Source: Streptomyces cavernae (GTDB taxonomy: Bacteria > Actinomycetota > Actinomycetes > Streptomycetales > Streptomycetaceae). From it: a DNA stretch of 64,000 nt. The stretch lies in contig NZ_ML137714.1 of NCBI RefSeq assembly GCF_004023625.1, positions 36,085-100,084 on the forward strand, in the 5' to 3' direction. How positions within the stretch are numbered: position 1 is the stretch's first letter; the number at the start of each line of letters is the position of its first letter. Below the pieces are notes generated by a model. The model worked only from the letters and a program-made list of their open reading frames with translations, was not told where the DNA came from and did not search any database. Made by a program: the position numbers and the translations under genes. Below are positions 53,571 to 64,000 of this stretch, in pieces.

Positions 53571-54977
53571 TCAGGAAGCCTTGGCCTTCTCCTCGGTCTT
53601 CTGCGGCGACAGCTGCGACTGGGCGGACTTGGCCGCGGCCGGTGCGGGCTTGGCGGCCTCGTAGAACTCCTCGCGGGGGTTCTCCATGGCGCCGAGCGAG
53701 ACGACTTCGCGCTTGAGGAACATCGCCAGCGTCCAGTCGGCGAAGACCCGGATCTTGCGGTTCCAGGTCGGCATCGCCAGGCCGTGGTAGCCGCGGTGCA
53801 TGTACCAGGCGAGCCGGCCCTTGAGCTTGATCTTCATCTTGCCCATGACGATCATCGCGACGCCCTTGTGCAGGCCGAGCCCGGCCACCGCGCCCTTGTT
53901 TGCGTGGCTGTACTCCTGCTGCGGGAAGCCCCGCAGGCCGGAGAGCACGTTGTCGCCGAGGACCTTCGCCTGACGCAGCGCGTGCTGGGCGTTCGGCGGG
54001 CACCAGGCGTTCTCCACGCCGGCCTTGCGGGCCGCCACGTCGGGCACCTGGGCGTTGTCGCCGGCGGCCCAGATGTAGTCGGTGCCCGTGACCTGGAGGG
54101 TCGGCTGGCAGTCGACGTGACCGCGCGGACCCAGCGGGAGGCCGAAGCGGGAGAGCACCGGGTTCGGCTTGACGCCCGCCGTCCACACGATCGTGTTGGA
54201 GTCGACCTCGAGTCCGTTCTTCAGGACGACGTGGCCGTCGACGCAGGACTCCATGGAGGTGGAGAGGTAGATCTCGACCCCGCGGCTCTCCAGGTGCTCC
54301 TTGCCGTACTGGCCGAGCTTGGGGCCGACCTCGGGGAGAATCTTGTCAGCGGCGTCGACGAGGATGAAGCGCATGTCCTCACGGGACACGTTGGTGTAGT
54401 ACTTGGCCGCGTCGCGGGCCATGTCCTCGACCTCGCCGATGGTCTCCGCACCGGCGAAACCGCCACCGATGAAGACGAAGGTGAGCGCCTTGCGGCGGAT
54501 CTCCTCGTCGGTGGTGGAGTCGGCCTTGTCGAGCTGCTCGAGGACGTGGTTGCGCAGGCCGATGGACTCCTCGATGCCCTTCATGCCGATGCCCTGCTCG
54601 GCGAGGCCGGGGATCGGGAAGGTGCGGGAGACCGCGCCCATCGCGATGACCAGGTAGTCGAAGGGCAGCTCGTAGGCCTCGCCGACCAGCGGCGCGACCG
54701 TGGCGACCTTGCGGTCCTGGTCGATGGTGGTGACCCGGCCGGTGAGGACCTCCGCCTTCGGCAGCACGCGTCGCAGCGGGACGACGACGTGCCGGGGGGA
54801 GATGCTGCCGGCGGCGGCTTCGGGGAGGAAGGGCTGGTAGGTCATGTACGAGCGCGGGTCGACAACCGTGACGGTCGCCTCGCCGTAGCGCATCTTCTTC
54901 AGAATGCGACGAGCCGCGTACAGGCCTACGTACCCACCGCCTACTACGAGGATCCTGGGACGCTCCGTGGTGCTCAT
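53571..54977 (-). CDS. ndh: Type II NADH dehydrogenase (NDH-2)
   Basis: Non-proton-pumping NADH:quinone oxidoreductase of the membrane. The 468-residue product has the FAD motif ILVVGGGYVGLYAARRILKK, the NADH motif TFVFIGGGFAGAETIGEVED, YIWAAGDNAQVPDVAARKAG and a C-terminal membrane-binding region (YMHRGYHGLAMPTWNRKIRV). ATG 54977 is chosen where the FAD motif starts. A Rex-type operator lies 310 bp upstream, fitting redox control. Confidence 0.93.
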   Translation of the reverse strand: MSTTERPRILVVGGGYVGLYAARRILKKMRYGEATVTVVDPRSYMTYQPFLPEAAAGSISPRHVVVPLRRVLPKAEVLTGRVTTIDQDRKVATVAPLVGEAYELPFDYLVIAMGAVSRTFPIPGLAEQGIGMKGIEESIGLRNHVLEQLDKADSTTDEEIRRKALTFVFIGGGFAGAETIGEVEDMARDAAKYYTNVSREDMRFILVDAADKILPEVGPKLGQYGKEHLESRGVEIYLSTSMESCVDGHVVLKNGLEVDSNTIVWTAGVKPNPVLSRFGLPLGPRGHVDCQPTLQVTGTDYIWAAGDNAQVPDVAARKAGVENAWCPPNAQHALRQAKVLGDNVLSGLRGFPQQEYSHANKGAVAGLGLHKGVAMIVMGKMKIKLKGRLAWYMHRGYHGLAMPTWNRKIRVFADWTLAMFLKREVVSLGAMENPREEFYEAAKPAPAAAKSAQSQLSPQKTEEKAKAS

Positions 54978-55285
54978 GCCATCGAGTATCCACCCGGCCT
55001 GAGGGGGTCGCTCGTGCGCCCCTTCACAAGCTCCTTCACACCCTCTGCTACACTGCGCGACCCGCGTGACACAGGCCATAGCCGGCGCGGGGAACCCCGC
55101 CTCCCACAACTACGTTGTCAACACCGCGTGAGCTGCCGCTTGGCCCTTCACAAGGGGCCGAACGACCCTTCCGCCCGGCATCCGGACGGACCCTCCCCCG
55201 ACACCCGCCCGACACCCCGGACACCCCTGTCGGCCGCGCGGAGCTCTCACCGACCTCAAATCCGCCCCCAGCAGGGCTGATTTCC

Positions 55286-55303
55286 TTGTGAAGAACTTCA
55301 CGA
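55286..55303. promoter_or_regulatory. Rex (redox repressor) operator candidate
   Basis: TTGTGAAGAACTTCACGA matches the Rex site TTGTGAA-n4-TTCACAA at all but one arm position. It is between the ppx-like gene end and ndh. The flanking 54978-55285 is gene-free; a CCTTCACA word recurs at 55022 and 55034. Confidence 0.75.
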
Positions 55304-55386
55304 AGTTTCTCGCGAGCAGCGCTCCGAGGATGCTCTCGCGCCCCCTCGGAGCCGCTCATACGTTATCCGATCTGCTCAGCAGAGGG

Positions 55387-56373
55387 CTACCGACCAGTAG
55401 GAACATGCCATTCCGGTCGGCCTGAAGTGGCCTGGGCGACCGACCATGCGATGCCGTCGAGGATGTCGTGCTCGCTCACCACGACCTCCCGCGCACCGAT
55501 CCGCTCCATGATCGACAGCAGCACCAGCGCACCGGCGCCGATCACGTCGACCCGGCCGGGGTGCATCACCGGGATCGCGGCGCGTTCGGCGTGGGTGGAG
55601 GCGAGGAGCCGCTCGGTGATCCCGCGCACCCGCTCGTACGGGACACGGGAGTGGTGGATCGCCTCGGAGCGGTACTCGGGCAGGCCCAGCGCGATGCCCG
55701 CCACCGTGGTGACCGAGCCCGCGAGACCCACCAGGGTGCGGGCCTCGTGCAGCGGCACCGACTGCTCCGCGAGGTCCAGCGCGGCCTCGATGTCGGCGCG
55801 CATCGCCTCGATCTGCGCGGGCTCCGGCGGATCGGTGACCGCCCCGTCCCGCAGGAGGTGCCGCTCCGTCATCCGCACGCAGCCGATGTCGACCGAGCGG
55901 GCGGCACGGACGTGGTCGTCGCCCACGACGAACTCCGTGGAGCCTCCGCCGATGTCCACGACCAGGTAGGGCCGGGCGAGGTCGGTCCGGCCGGTCAGCT
56001 CCTTGGTGGCGCCGGTGAAGGAGAACTCCGCCTCCTGGTCGCCGGTGATGACCTCGGGCTCGACACCGAGGATGTCCAGCACGCCCCGGACGAAGTCGTC
56101 GCGGTTCTCGGCGTCGCGGGAGGCGGAGGTGGCGACGAAGCGCAGGCGCTCGGCGCCGTGTTCCTTGATGACGGCCGCGTACTCGCGGCAGGCCGCGAAG
56201 GTCCGCTCCAGGGCCTCGGGGGCGAGCCGGCCCGTGCGGTCGACGCCCTGGCCGAGGCGGACGATGGTCATGCGGCGGTCGAGGTCGACGAGTTCCCCGG
56301 TGGCCGGGTCGGCGTCGGCGACGAGCAGCCGGATGGAGTTGGTACCGCAGTCGATGGCGGCGACCCGGGTCAC
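55387..56373 (-). CDS. Ppx/GppA family phosphatase
   Basis: A 328-residue actin-fold exopolyphosphatase/pppGpp phosphohydrolase. The N-terminal motif is VAAIDCGTNSIRLLVADAD, followed by VFVATSASRDAENRDDFV-like FVATSASRDAENRDDF, then LVVDIGGGSTEFVVG and VGLAGSVTTVAGIAL. Shorter than E. coli Ppx because the C-terminal HD part is missing, as is usual in actinobacteria. The GTG start at 56373 overlaps the DUF501 stop. Confidence 0.92.
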   Translation of the reverse strand: MTRVAAIDCGTNSIRLLVADADPATGELVDLDRRMTIVRLGQGVDRTGRLAPEALERTFAACREYAAVIKEHGAERLRFVATSASRDAENRDDFVRGVLDILGVEPEVITGDQEAEFSFTGATKELTGRTDLARPYLVVDIGGGSTEFVVGDDHVRAARSVDIGCVRMTERHLLRDGAVTDPPEPAQIEAMRADIEAALDLAEQSVPLHEARTLVGLAGSVTTVAGIALGLPEYRSEAIHHSRVPYERVRGITERLLASTHAERAAIPVMHPGRVDVIGAGALVLLSIMERIGAREVVVSEHDILDGIAWSVAQATSGRPEWHVPTGR

Positions 56374-56987
56374 CGGCCGTCCCCCTTCTCGCCGTACTCG
56401 GCGTTCGCGCCGTTCTCGGCGTTCTCGGCGTTCGCGCCGTTCTCGGCGTTCTCGGCGTGCGTGTCCTTGTCATCGGCCGTCGTCACGCACGCCCCCTTGC
56501 GCCACCACTCCGGCAGCATGGCGATCGCCTCGTCGCCGAGCGGGTTGACGCCCGGTCCCGCGGCCAGGGAGTGGCCCACCAGGACGTGCAGGCACTTCAC
56601 CCGGTCCGGCATCCCGCCCGCGCTCGGGAAGCCTTTCAGCTCCTCGATCTCGTCCCGGCGCCGGATGTAGTCCTCGTGTGCCGCACGGTAGGCGGCGGCC
56701 AGCTCGGGGTCCTGCTCCAGCCGGGCCGTCATCTCCTTCATCACGCCGTTGGCCTCGAGGGTGCCGATGGCGGAGGCGGCCCTGGGACACGTCAGGTAGT
56801 ACAGCGTCGGGAACGGTGTCCCGTCCGGCAGCCGCGGCGCCGTCTCGACCACATCGGGCTGCCCGCACGGGCACCGGTGCGCGATCGCGCGCAGACCGCG
56901 CGGAGGGCGGCCGAGCTGCTGCTTGAAGGCCTCGACGTCCGCGGCGGTGGGTTCGGTGCGCGGAGTGGGCGGCGGGGGCGTTTCCAT
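56370..56987 (-). CDS. DUF501 domain protein
   Basis: A 205-residue protein of the DUF501 family, commonly next to ppx and divIC in actinobacteria. HRCPCGQPDVVETAPRLPDG, TLYYLTCPRAASAIGTLEAN and VKCLHVLVGHSLAAGPGVNP are the family blocks, with Cys pairs that may bind metal. The C-terminal tail has AENAENGANAENAENGANAE repeats from simple-sequence DNA. Function unknown. It is within the eno-divIC-DUF501-ppx gene string. Confidence 0.92.
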   Translation of the reverse strand: METPPPPTPRTEPTAADVEAFKQQLGRPPRGLRAIAHRCPCGQPDVVETAPRLPDGTPFPTLYYLTCPRAASAIGTLEANGVMKEMTARLEQDPELAAAYRAAHEDYIRRRDEIEELKGFPSAGGMPDRVKCLHVLVGHSLAAGPGVNPLGDEAIAMLPEWWRKGACVTTADDKDTHAENAENGANAENAENGANAEYGEKGDGR

Positions 56988-57040
56988 ACTGTCTTTCTAT
57001 CGGTTCCGCGAGCGGTCCTGGTCCCGTGGGCGGAACGGCT

Positions 57041-57553
57041 CTACTGGTCGGTGCGGTCGGCCTTGTCGACGCCGTCCCAGAGGTTGGTGTACCAGGGGCG
57101 GTCGGCTGCCTGCCAGCGGGCGCGGGACTGCCGGGCCGCGCTGGGGTCGATCACGATGTAGCCGGTCTCCCCCGGCATCACATAGTGCAACCGCCGGCGG
57201 ATCTGCTGCTCCGCGTACGCGTCGTCCTGCCAACGCGCCTTGAGGTCACGCAGGCGTTCGACCCGCTCCGCGGTCTGCTCCCGCTCCCGCTCCATGTCGG
57301 AGATCTCGGCGCGCTGGGACACGTACTGCCTTATCGGGTACGCCAGCGCCACGACGAGGGAGCACAGCACCAGGGCGAGCAGGGCCGCGCGGCCGGTGAG
57401 CCGGGAGCGGCGGGCCTGGCGCTTGGTCTGGGAGCGGTAGACGCGGGCCGCCGTCTGCTCGCCGATCAGCCGCAGCCTGGTCGCGGTGGAGAAGCGGTCC
57501 GAGGATCGGTCTGCGGATCGGTTCGAGGTCCGGTCACGGTCCTTCGCGGCCAT
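57041..57553 (-). CDS. divIC: Septum formation initiator DivIC/FtsB
   Basis: A 170-residue bitopic division protein. The cytoplasmic N-terminus is basic, the TM is ALLALVLCSLVVALAYPI, followed by a coiled coil (QRAEISDMEREREQTAERVE; RLRDLKARWQDD) and RRRLHYVMPGETGYIVID, the conserved FtsB/DivIC end. It works with FtsL and FtsQ/DivIB at sporulation septa. ATG 57553 with AGGA upstream; 112 bp downstream of eno. Confidence 0.9.
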   Translation of the reverse strand: MAAKDRDRTSNRSADRSSDRFSTATRLRLIGEQTAARVYRSQTKRQARRSRLTGRAALLALVLCSLVVALAYPIRQYVSQRAEISDMEREREQTAERVERLRDLKARWQDDAYAEQQIRRRLHYVMPGETGYIVIDPSAARQSRARWQAADRPWYTNLWDGVDKADRTDQ

Positions 57554-57664
57554 GAGTCCTGCCTCCCCGATGCCTGCCCGTCACGCGCGTACGTCCCCGC
57601 ACACGGTACGGGACCGGGTACGGGGACGTACGGACGACCTGGCTGGATCTTGACCGGGTACGGG

Positions 57665-60029
<2,365 letters not shown>

Positions 60030-60070
60030 CCCCGCCCCGGCGCGTACGGGGGACACGCGCCGGGGCGGGG
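60030..60070 (-). terminator. Rho-independent terminator of rpfA
   Basis: CCCCGCCCCGGCGCGT (60030-60045) / ACGCGCCGGGGCGGGG (60055-60070), perfect 16-bp arms, followed on the minus strand by GC and six T's. The only terminator here with a clear T-tract. Confidence 0.93.
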
Positions 60071-60174
60071 AGCCCGTGGGGACGGGGTGGCCCTCATCCG
60101 GGATCCCCATCACTGGGATCCCACATGTAAGAGGGCTGTGGCTGCCCTTGGGTTCAGCTGTCGCGCCGGACTTT

Positions 60175-60867
<693 letters not shown>

Positions 60868-60874
60868 TCACCGA

Positions 60875-61025
60875 CGCCTGCGAGGTGAGCTGTCGGGTTC
60901 GGGCCGAGAGAGTTGCCCGGCCGCGCACCGAAGTGCGCGGCTTCACCCCAAGCCGTCCCCGCTCAACCACCGGGCACGGCACTTACCTTGGGTCCCCCGC
61001 TCCTGCCTGCGGCGCTTGACGCGAC
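60875..61025 (-). ncRNA. ydaO/yuaA-type c-di-AMP riboswitch in the rpfA leader
   Basis: The minus-strand leader has the conserved blocks: GCAGGAGCGGGGGACCCA near 61000, GGGGTGAAGCC before a variable hairpin GCGCAC-TTCG-GTGCGC (~60925-60945), GGCAACTCTCTCGGCCCGA, then CCCGACAGCTCACCTCGCAG. This is the actinobacterial ydaO class known upstream of rpfA. c-di-AMP is expected to turn expression off. Ends are approximate. Confidence 0.85.
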
Positions 61026-61223
61026 GACTGTCCCCGCACGGCCGCTGGCAGGATTCGGCGTTGCGACCGTCGGTGCCCGCTGTGGCGAGCGGTCACGACC
61101 GTAAACATGCGATCCGCATATTTTCAAAGACGATCAGGGCTTCTGAGATCTATCTCTCACCCCGAGCAAATCCGACATTCAGCGCGAACTACTGCGTTTT
61201 TTCGCCCGATTCGGGGGCCTTGG

Positions 61224-62309
61224 TCACTGACCGCCCGAGGTGTCGCCGACGCCGACCTCAAGGCTCTGACCGGGAATGATGAGATCCGGGTCGGCACCCA
61301 CCTCGCCCTTGTTGGCGTCATAGAGAGTCGTCCACCCGCCTTGGAGGTCAAGGGAGTCGGCGATGGACGAGAGGCTGTCCCCGGGACGCACGGTGTACGA
61401 GCCGTCGACCTCCTCGCGTGCGACGCCGGAGCCGCGCGAGGCATGCCGCGCGGAGGAGTCGCCCTCACGGTCCCCCGTGAGGCTCTCGTCGGCACTGACG
61501 CCGCGGTGACGGCCTGACCCGACACCGTCCGAAGAGTCGGCGCTATGAACCGAGTTGTCCGTTGAGACCGATTCGCCACTGCCGGTCGGTTCGTCGGTGT
61601 TTTCAGCGTTTGTGGCGTTTTCCGCGTTTTCAGTATTTGCGGTGTTTGGGGTGTTTGAGCGTCCTGTGCCCGTGTTGGCGCTGTTGTTCCCACCCGAGAA
61701 CGTGTCGGCCTCGGTGACATCCGAGGTCGCGCCGGAGTCCGCGCCGGAGTCCGCGCGCTCGCCCGCGTCGCGGTCCGTGCCCGAGCCCGCACTCAACCCC
61801 GTACCCGAGGACGACGAAGAGCGGGACAACGAGGACAAGGACGACGAGGACGAGGACGACGAGGACGACGACGAGGGCGGAGAGGTCGACGAGGACGACT
61901 CGGGAACACCCGTATCCACGCCGGGCGATTCCTTGCTGTCGGCGAGCCCCGCGGTCAGCCCGCAAGTGGGCCAGGTCCGGATACCGGTGTCGGCGAGGAT
62001 CTTCTCGCCCACGGCGATCTGCTGGGAGCGGCTGGCCAGGTTCGGCGACATGGCGTAGTCGAGACCGCCGTACTCCTCCCACTGCGCCTGGGACAACTGG
62101 AGCCCGCCGTAGAGGCCGTTGCCGGTGTCCGCGCTCCAGGCGCCGTCGCTCTCGCACTGCGCGACCTGGTCCCAGGCAGTGCTGCTGGCGGCACTGGCGC
62201 CCGAGGCGCTGAGCAGGGGAATGGCGATGGCGGAACCGGTGACTCCCGCCGCCATGAGGAGGGCGGGGGCCTGGCGGGGGCGACGGTGACGACCGTTCCC
62301 GGAGAGCAT
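61224..62309 (-). CDS. rpfC: Resuscitation-promoting factor RpfC (Rpf + long Ser-rich linker + LysM)
   Basis: A 361-residue secreted muralytic protein, paralogue of RpfA. Signal peptide (ALLMAAGVTGSAIAIPLLSA), Rpf domain STAWDQVAQCESDGAWSADT with catalytic CESDG, LYGGLQLSQAQWEEYGGLDY, then a ~170-residue disordered linker with a poly-Ser run (~residues 140-160), Asn/Thr-rich NTEN repeats, and a C-terminal LysM (SYTVRPGDSLSSIADSLDLQ). ATG 62309 follows AAAGGG. No riboswitch motif was seen before it. Confidence 0.92.
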   Translation of the reverse strand: MLSGNGRHRRPRQAPALLMAAGVTGSAIAIPLLSASGASAASSTAWDQVAQCESDGAWSADTGNGLYGGLQLSQAQWEEYGGLDYAMSPNLASRSQQIAVGEKILADTGIRTWPTCGLTAGLADSKESPGVDTGVPESSSSTSPPSSSSSSSSSSSSLSSLSRSSSSSGTGLSAGSGTDRDAGERADSGADSGATSDVTEADTFSGGNNSANTGTGRSNTPNTANTENAENATNAENTDEPTGSGESVSTDNSVHSADSSDGVGSGRHRGVSADESLTGDREGDSSARHASRGSGVAREEVDGSYTVRPGDSLSSIADSLDLQGGWTTLYDANKGEVGADPDLIIPGQSLEVGVGDTSGGQ

Positions 62310-62405
62310 GCGGTTGCCCTTTCGCTGTACGGGCTGCGATGTGTGTGACCGCGCTGCGTCGTGTGACGTACACGTTCTCGCCGAGTGAACGTAGTGGCGG
62401 ACGAT

Positions 62406-62479
62406 CACTTGTCACAAGTCGATGCAGTGCAGATCACACAAAGATCACAAAGATGAAGGGCCGTCACCTTCTTGTGACG
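62406..62479. promoter_or_regulatory. Clustered regulatory motifs upstream of rpfC
   Basis: A palindrome ACTTGTCACAAGT (~62407-62419), two AGATCACA words 11 bp apart (62431, 62442) and an inverted repeat GTCAC-CTTCTT-GTGAC (~62464-62479). The spacing suggests binding sites on one helix face, possibly Crp-like; the factor is unknown. Confidence 0.45.
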
Positions 62480-62488
62480 CGCGTAGGC

Positions 62489-63784
62489 CTACTCGGACCT
62501 CTCCAAAGGGGTGAACTCCACCGGAAGTGTGCGCAATCCACGCATGATGAGGCCGCCCCGCCAGCGCAACTCCACCGGGTCCACCGCGAGTTCCAGGTCC
62601 GGGAGCCTGGTCAGCAGGGTGGCCAGCGCGGTCTGGCCCTCCAGGCGGGCGAGCGGGGCACCGAGGCAGTAGTGGATGCCGTGGCCGTAGCCGAGGTGCT
62701 GGTTGTCGCGACGCGCGAGGTCGAGGGTGTCGGGGTCGGGGAAGCGGGCCGGGTCACGGTCGGCTGCGGCCAGGACGACGAGCACGGGGTCGCCGGTGTC
62801 GATGGACTGCCCGCCGATGGTGAGGGGTTGGGTGGCGAACCGCCAGGTCGCCAGCTCAACGGGCCCGTCGTACCGGAGGAGTTCCTCGACGGCGGTCTCC
62901 AGCAGGCCGGATTCGTTCGCCTCGATCGCCTTCTGGAGCCGTGTGCGCTGCTCGGGGTGGGTGAGCAGCGCGTAGGTGCCGTTGCCGATGAGGTTGACGG
63001 TGGTCTCGAAGCCGGCGAACAGCAGGATGAAGGCCATGGCGGCGGCCTCGTTCTCGGTCAGGTGCTCGCCGTGGTCGGAGGCGCGGATGAGACCGGAGAT
63101 GAGGTCCTCGCCGGGCGCCGGGTGTTCCGGGAGGGCGGCGCGCTTGCGGTGGATGAGCTCGGCGAGATAGCCGCGCATCTTCTTCACCGACCGTGCGACC
63201 CCGCCTCGGGGACCTCCCCCGTGCCGGATCATCATCCCGGCCCAGTCGCGGAAGTCGTCCTGGTCCTCCCGGGGAACGCCGAGCAGGTCGCAGATGGCGT
63301 AGATGGGCAGCGGGAAGGCGAACTCGTGGATGAGGTCGGCGGAGCCCCGCTCGGCGAACCGGTCGATGAGCCCGTCGGCCAGTTCCTGCACCCGTGGGGC
63401 GAACTCGGCCACCCGGCGGGGCGTGAAGGCCTTGGAGACCAGCCGCCGCAGCCGGGTGTGGTCCGGGGGATCGATGTTGAGCAGATGCGTCATCAGCTCG
63501 GCCTTGCGCTCCCCCGGGATGCCGGTCTTGCCCTTTGCGTGCTCGGGTTCGTCGTGGTGCGCGGGGTTCTTGGACAGCCGCGCGTCCGCGAGGGCCTGCC
63601 GGGCGTCGGCGTACCGGGTGACCAGCCAGGCCTCCACCCCACTGGGCAGTCTGGTCCGGTGCACGGGCGCGTGCTCCCGGAGCCAGGCGTACGCCGGGTA
63701 AGGGTTCGTCGCGAACTCCCAGGTGAAGAGTTCGGGGGCGGCGGCGTCGAGGGCCGCTTCGGTGGGGCTGGGTTCGTCGGTCAC
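62489..63784 (-). CDS. Cytochrome P450 (CYP107-like)
   Basis: A soluble bacterial P450 of 431 residues. The I-helix motif is FILLFAGFETTVNLIGNG, the K-helix ExxR is LETAVEELLRYDGP, and the haem loop is GYGHGIHYCLGAPLARLEGQ with the Cys thiolate ligand. The I-helix AGFETT has Glu where AGxDT is common, which is usual in CYP107. It probably needs separate ferredoxin partners not encoded here. Substrate unknown. Not in a biosynthetic cluster; it lies at the end of the conserved core. Confidence 0.93.
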   Translation of the reverse strand: MTDEPSPTEAALDAAAPELFTWEFATNPYPAYAWLREHAPVHRTRLPSGVEAWLVTRYADARQALADARLSKNPAHHDEPEHAKGKTGIPGERKAELMTHLLNIDPPDHTRLRRLVSKAFTPRRVAEFAPRVQELADGLIDRFAERGSADLIHEFAFPLPIYAICDLLGVPREDQDDFRDWAGMMIRHGGGPRGGVARSVKKMRGYLAELIHRKRAALPEHPAPGEDLISGLIRASDHGEHLTENEAAAMAFILLFAGFETTVNLIGNGTYALLTHPEQRTRLQKAIEANESGLLETAVEELLRYDGPVELATWRFATQPLTIGGQSIDTGDPVLVVLAAADRDPARFPDPDTLDLARRDNQHLGYGHGIHYCLGAPLARLEGQTALATLLTRLPDLELAVDPVELRWRGGLIMRGLRTLPVEFTPLERSE

Positions 63785-63868
63785 GCCTCGACGTTAGCCA
63801 GGCGTGCGCGGGGATGACGGGTCGGCCTCAGGCGGGGAACCGGGATCAACGCCGGGTCGGCCCCAGGC

Positions 63869-64000
63869 AGAAACCCGGACCACGCCCGGACAGCCCCAGG
63901 CAGAAACCCGGACCACGCCCGGACAGCCCCAGGCAGAAACCCGGACCACGCCCGGACAGCCCCAGGCAGAAACCCGGACCACGCCCGGACAGCCCCAGGC
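63869..64000. repeat. 33-bp tandem repeat, four exact copies at window end
   Basis: Unit AGAAACCCGGACCACGCCCG-GACAGCCCCAGGC, copies starting 63869, 63902, 63935 and 63968; the array continues past the window edge. Because 33 is a multiple of 3, the minus strand reads an 11-residue repeat (VRVSAWGCPGV). Confidence 0.97.

Noticed and set aside
63794..63982. Minus-strand peptide made of VRVSAWGCPGV repeats
   Set aside because: It follows from an exact 33-bp array with no visible start within the window; may be revisited with flanking sequence.

Overview
The window is a gene-dense, very GC-rich piece of an actinobacterial chromosome, almost certainly Streptomyces. Support comes from the codon usage (nearly all third positions G or C, many GTG starts, ATGA/GTGA start-stop overlaps), a tRNA-Leu with anticodon UAA that matches bldA, a SigB-type sigma factor with partner-switching regulators, two Rpf/LysM muralytic genes and hairpin terminators with no T-tract. 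From memory, the gene order from acyl-CoA dehydrogenase through purEK, the sigma cluster, hut genes, enolase, rpfA/rpfC and a P450 parallels one core region of the S. coelicolor chromosome; I could not run a search to confirm this.

Left part (1-12.2 kb): the end of an LCP-family cell-wall ligase, two tandem VOC genes divergent from a CGNR regulator, UDP-glucose dehydrogenase divergent from an acyl-CoA dehydrogenase, a yefM-yoeB toxin-antitoxin pair with a clear operator, a purK-purE-dipeptidase operon, a GtrA membrane protein, and a histidine kinase/response regulator pair. 12.5-24.7 kb: an MacB/FtsX-type ABC exporter preceded by what looks like an internally deleted PadR regulator that kept its operator, a sortase-type surface protein with a membrane-anchored neocarzinostatin-like partner, an ABC-F protein, the anti-sigma / anti-anti-sigma / sigma set (prsI-arsI-sigI-like), and an unusual fusion of sigma-like, zinc-finger, transmembrane and ricin-lectin parts.

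24.7-37.8 kb: a fully overlapping histidine-degradation operon (hutU, an M20 amidohydrolase, hutF, hutI), a divergent decarboxylase-like PLP protein with altered active-site signature, and a four-gene unit of three roadblock/LC7 proteins plus a PATAN-like protein with a long proline-rich tail. This unit is the best candidate for a poorly described system. A small DUF7336-like gene, an RpiR regulator and membrane proteins follow.

38.4-48 kb: cystathionine beta-synthase, an SGNH hydrolase, a thiolase with a TetR-type palindrome upstream, small hypotheticals, a Bax1-like membrane protein, then a gene-poor stretch holding a DUF1330 pseudogene split in frame by a 203-bp MITE and the bldA tRNA. 47.9-64 kb: a LolD/FtsX exporter pair, a cyclopropane fatty acid synthase-like methyltransferase, NDH-2 with a Rex-type operator, Ppx/GppA, DUF501, DivIC, enolase, a ~0.9 kb GC-rich minisatellite, rpfA with a c-di-AMP (ydaO) riboswitch, rpfC and a cytochrome P450. 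Intergenic regions carry many short tandem arrays (15, 16, 22, 31, 33, 98 and ~120 bp periods). In a visual skim I found no in-frame TTA codon in any called gene.
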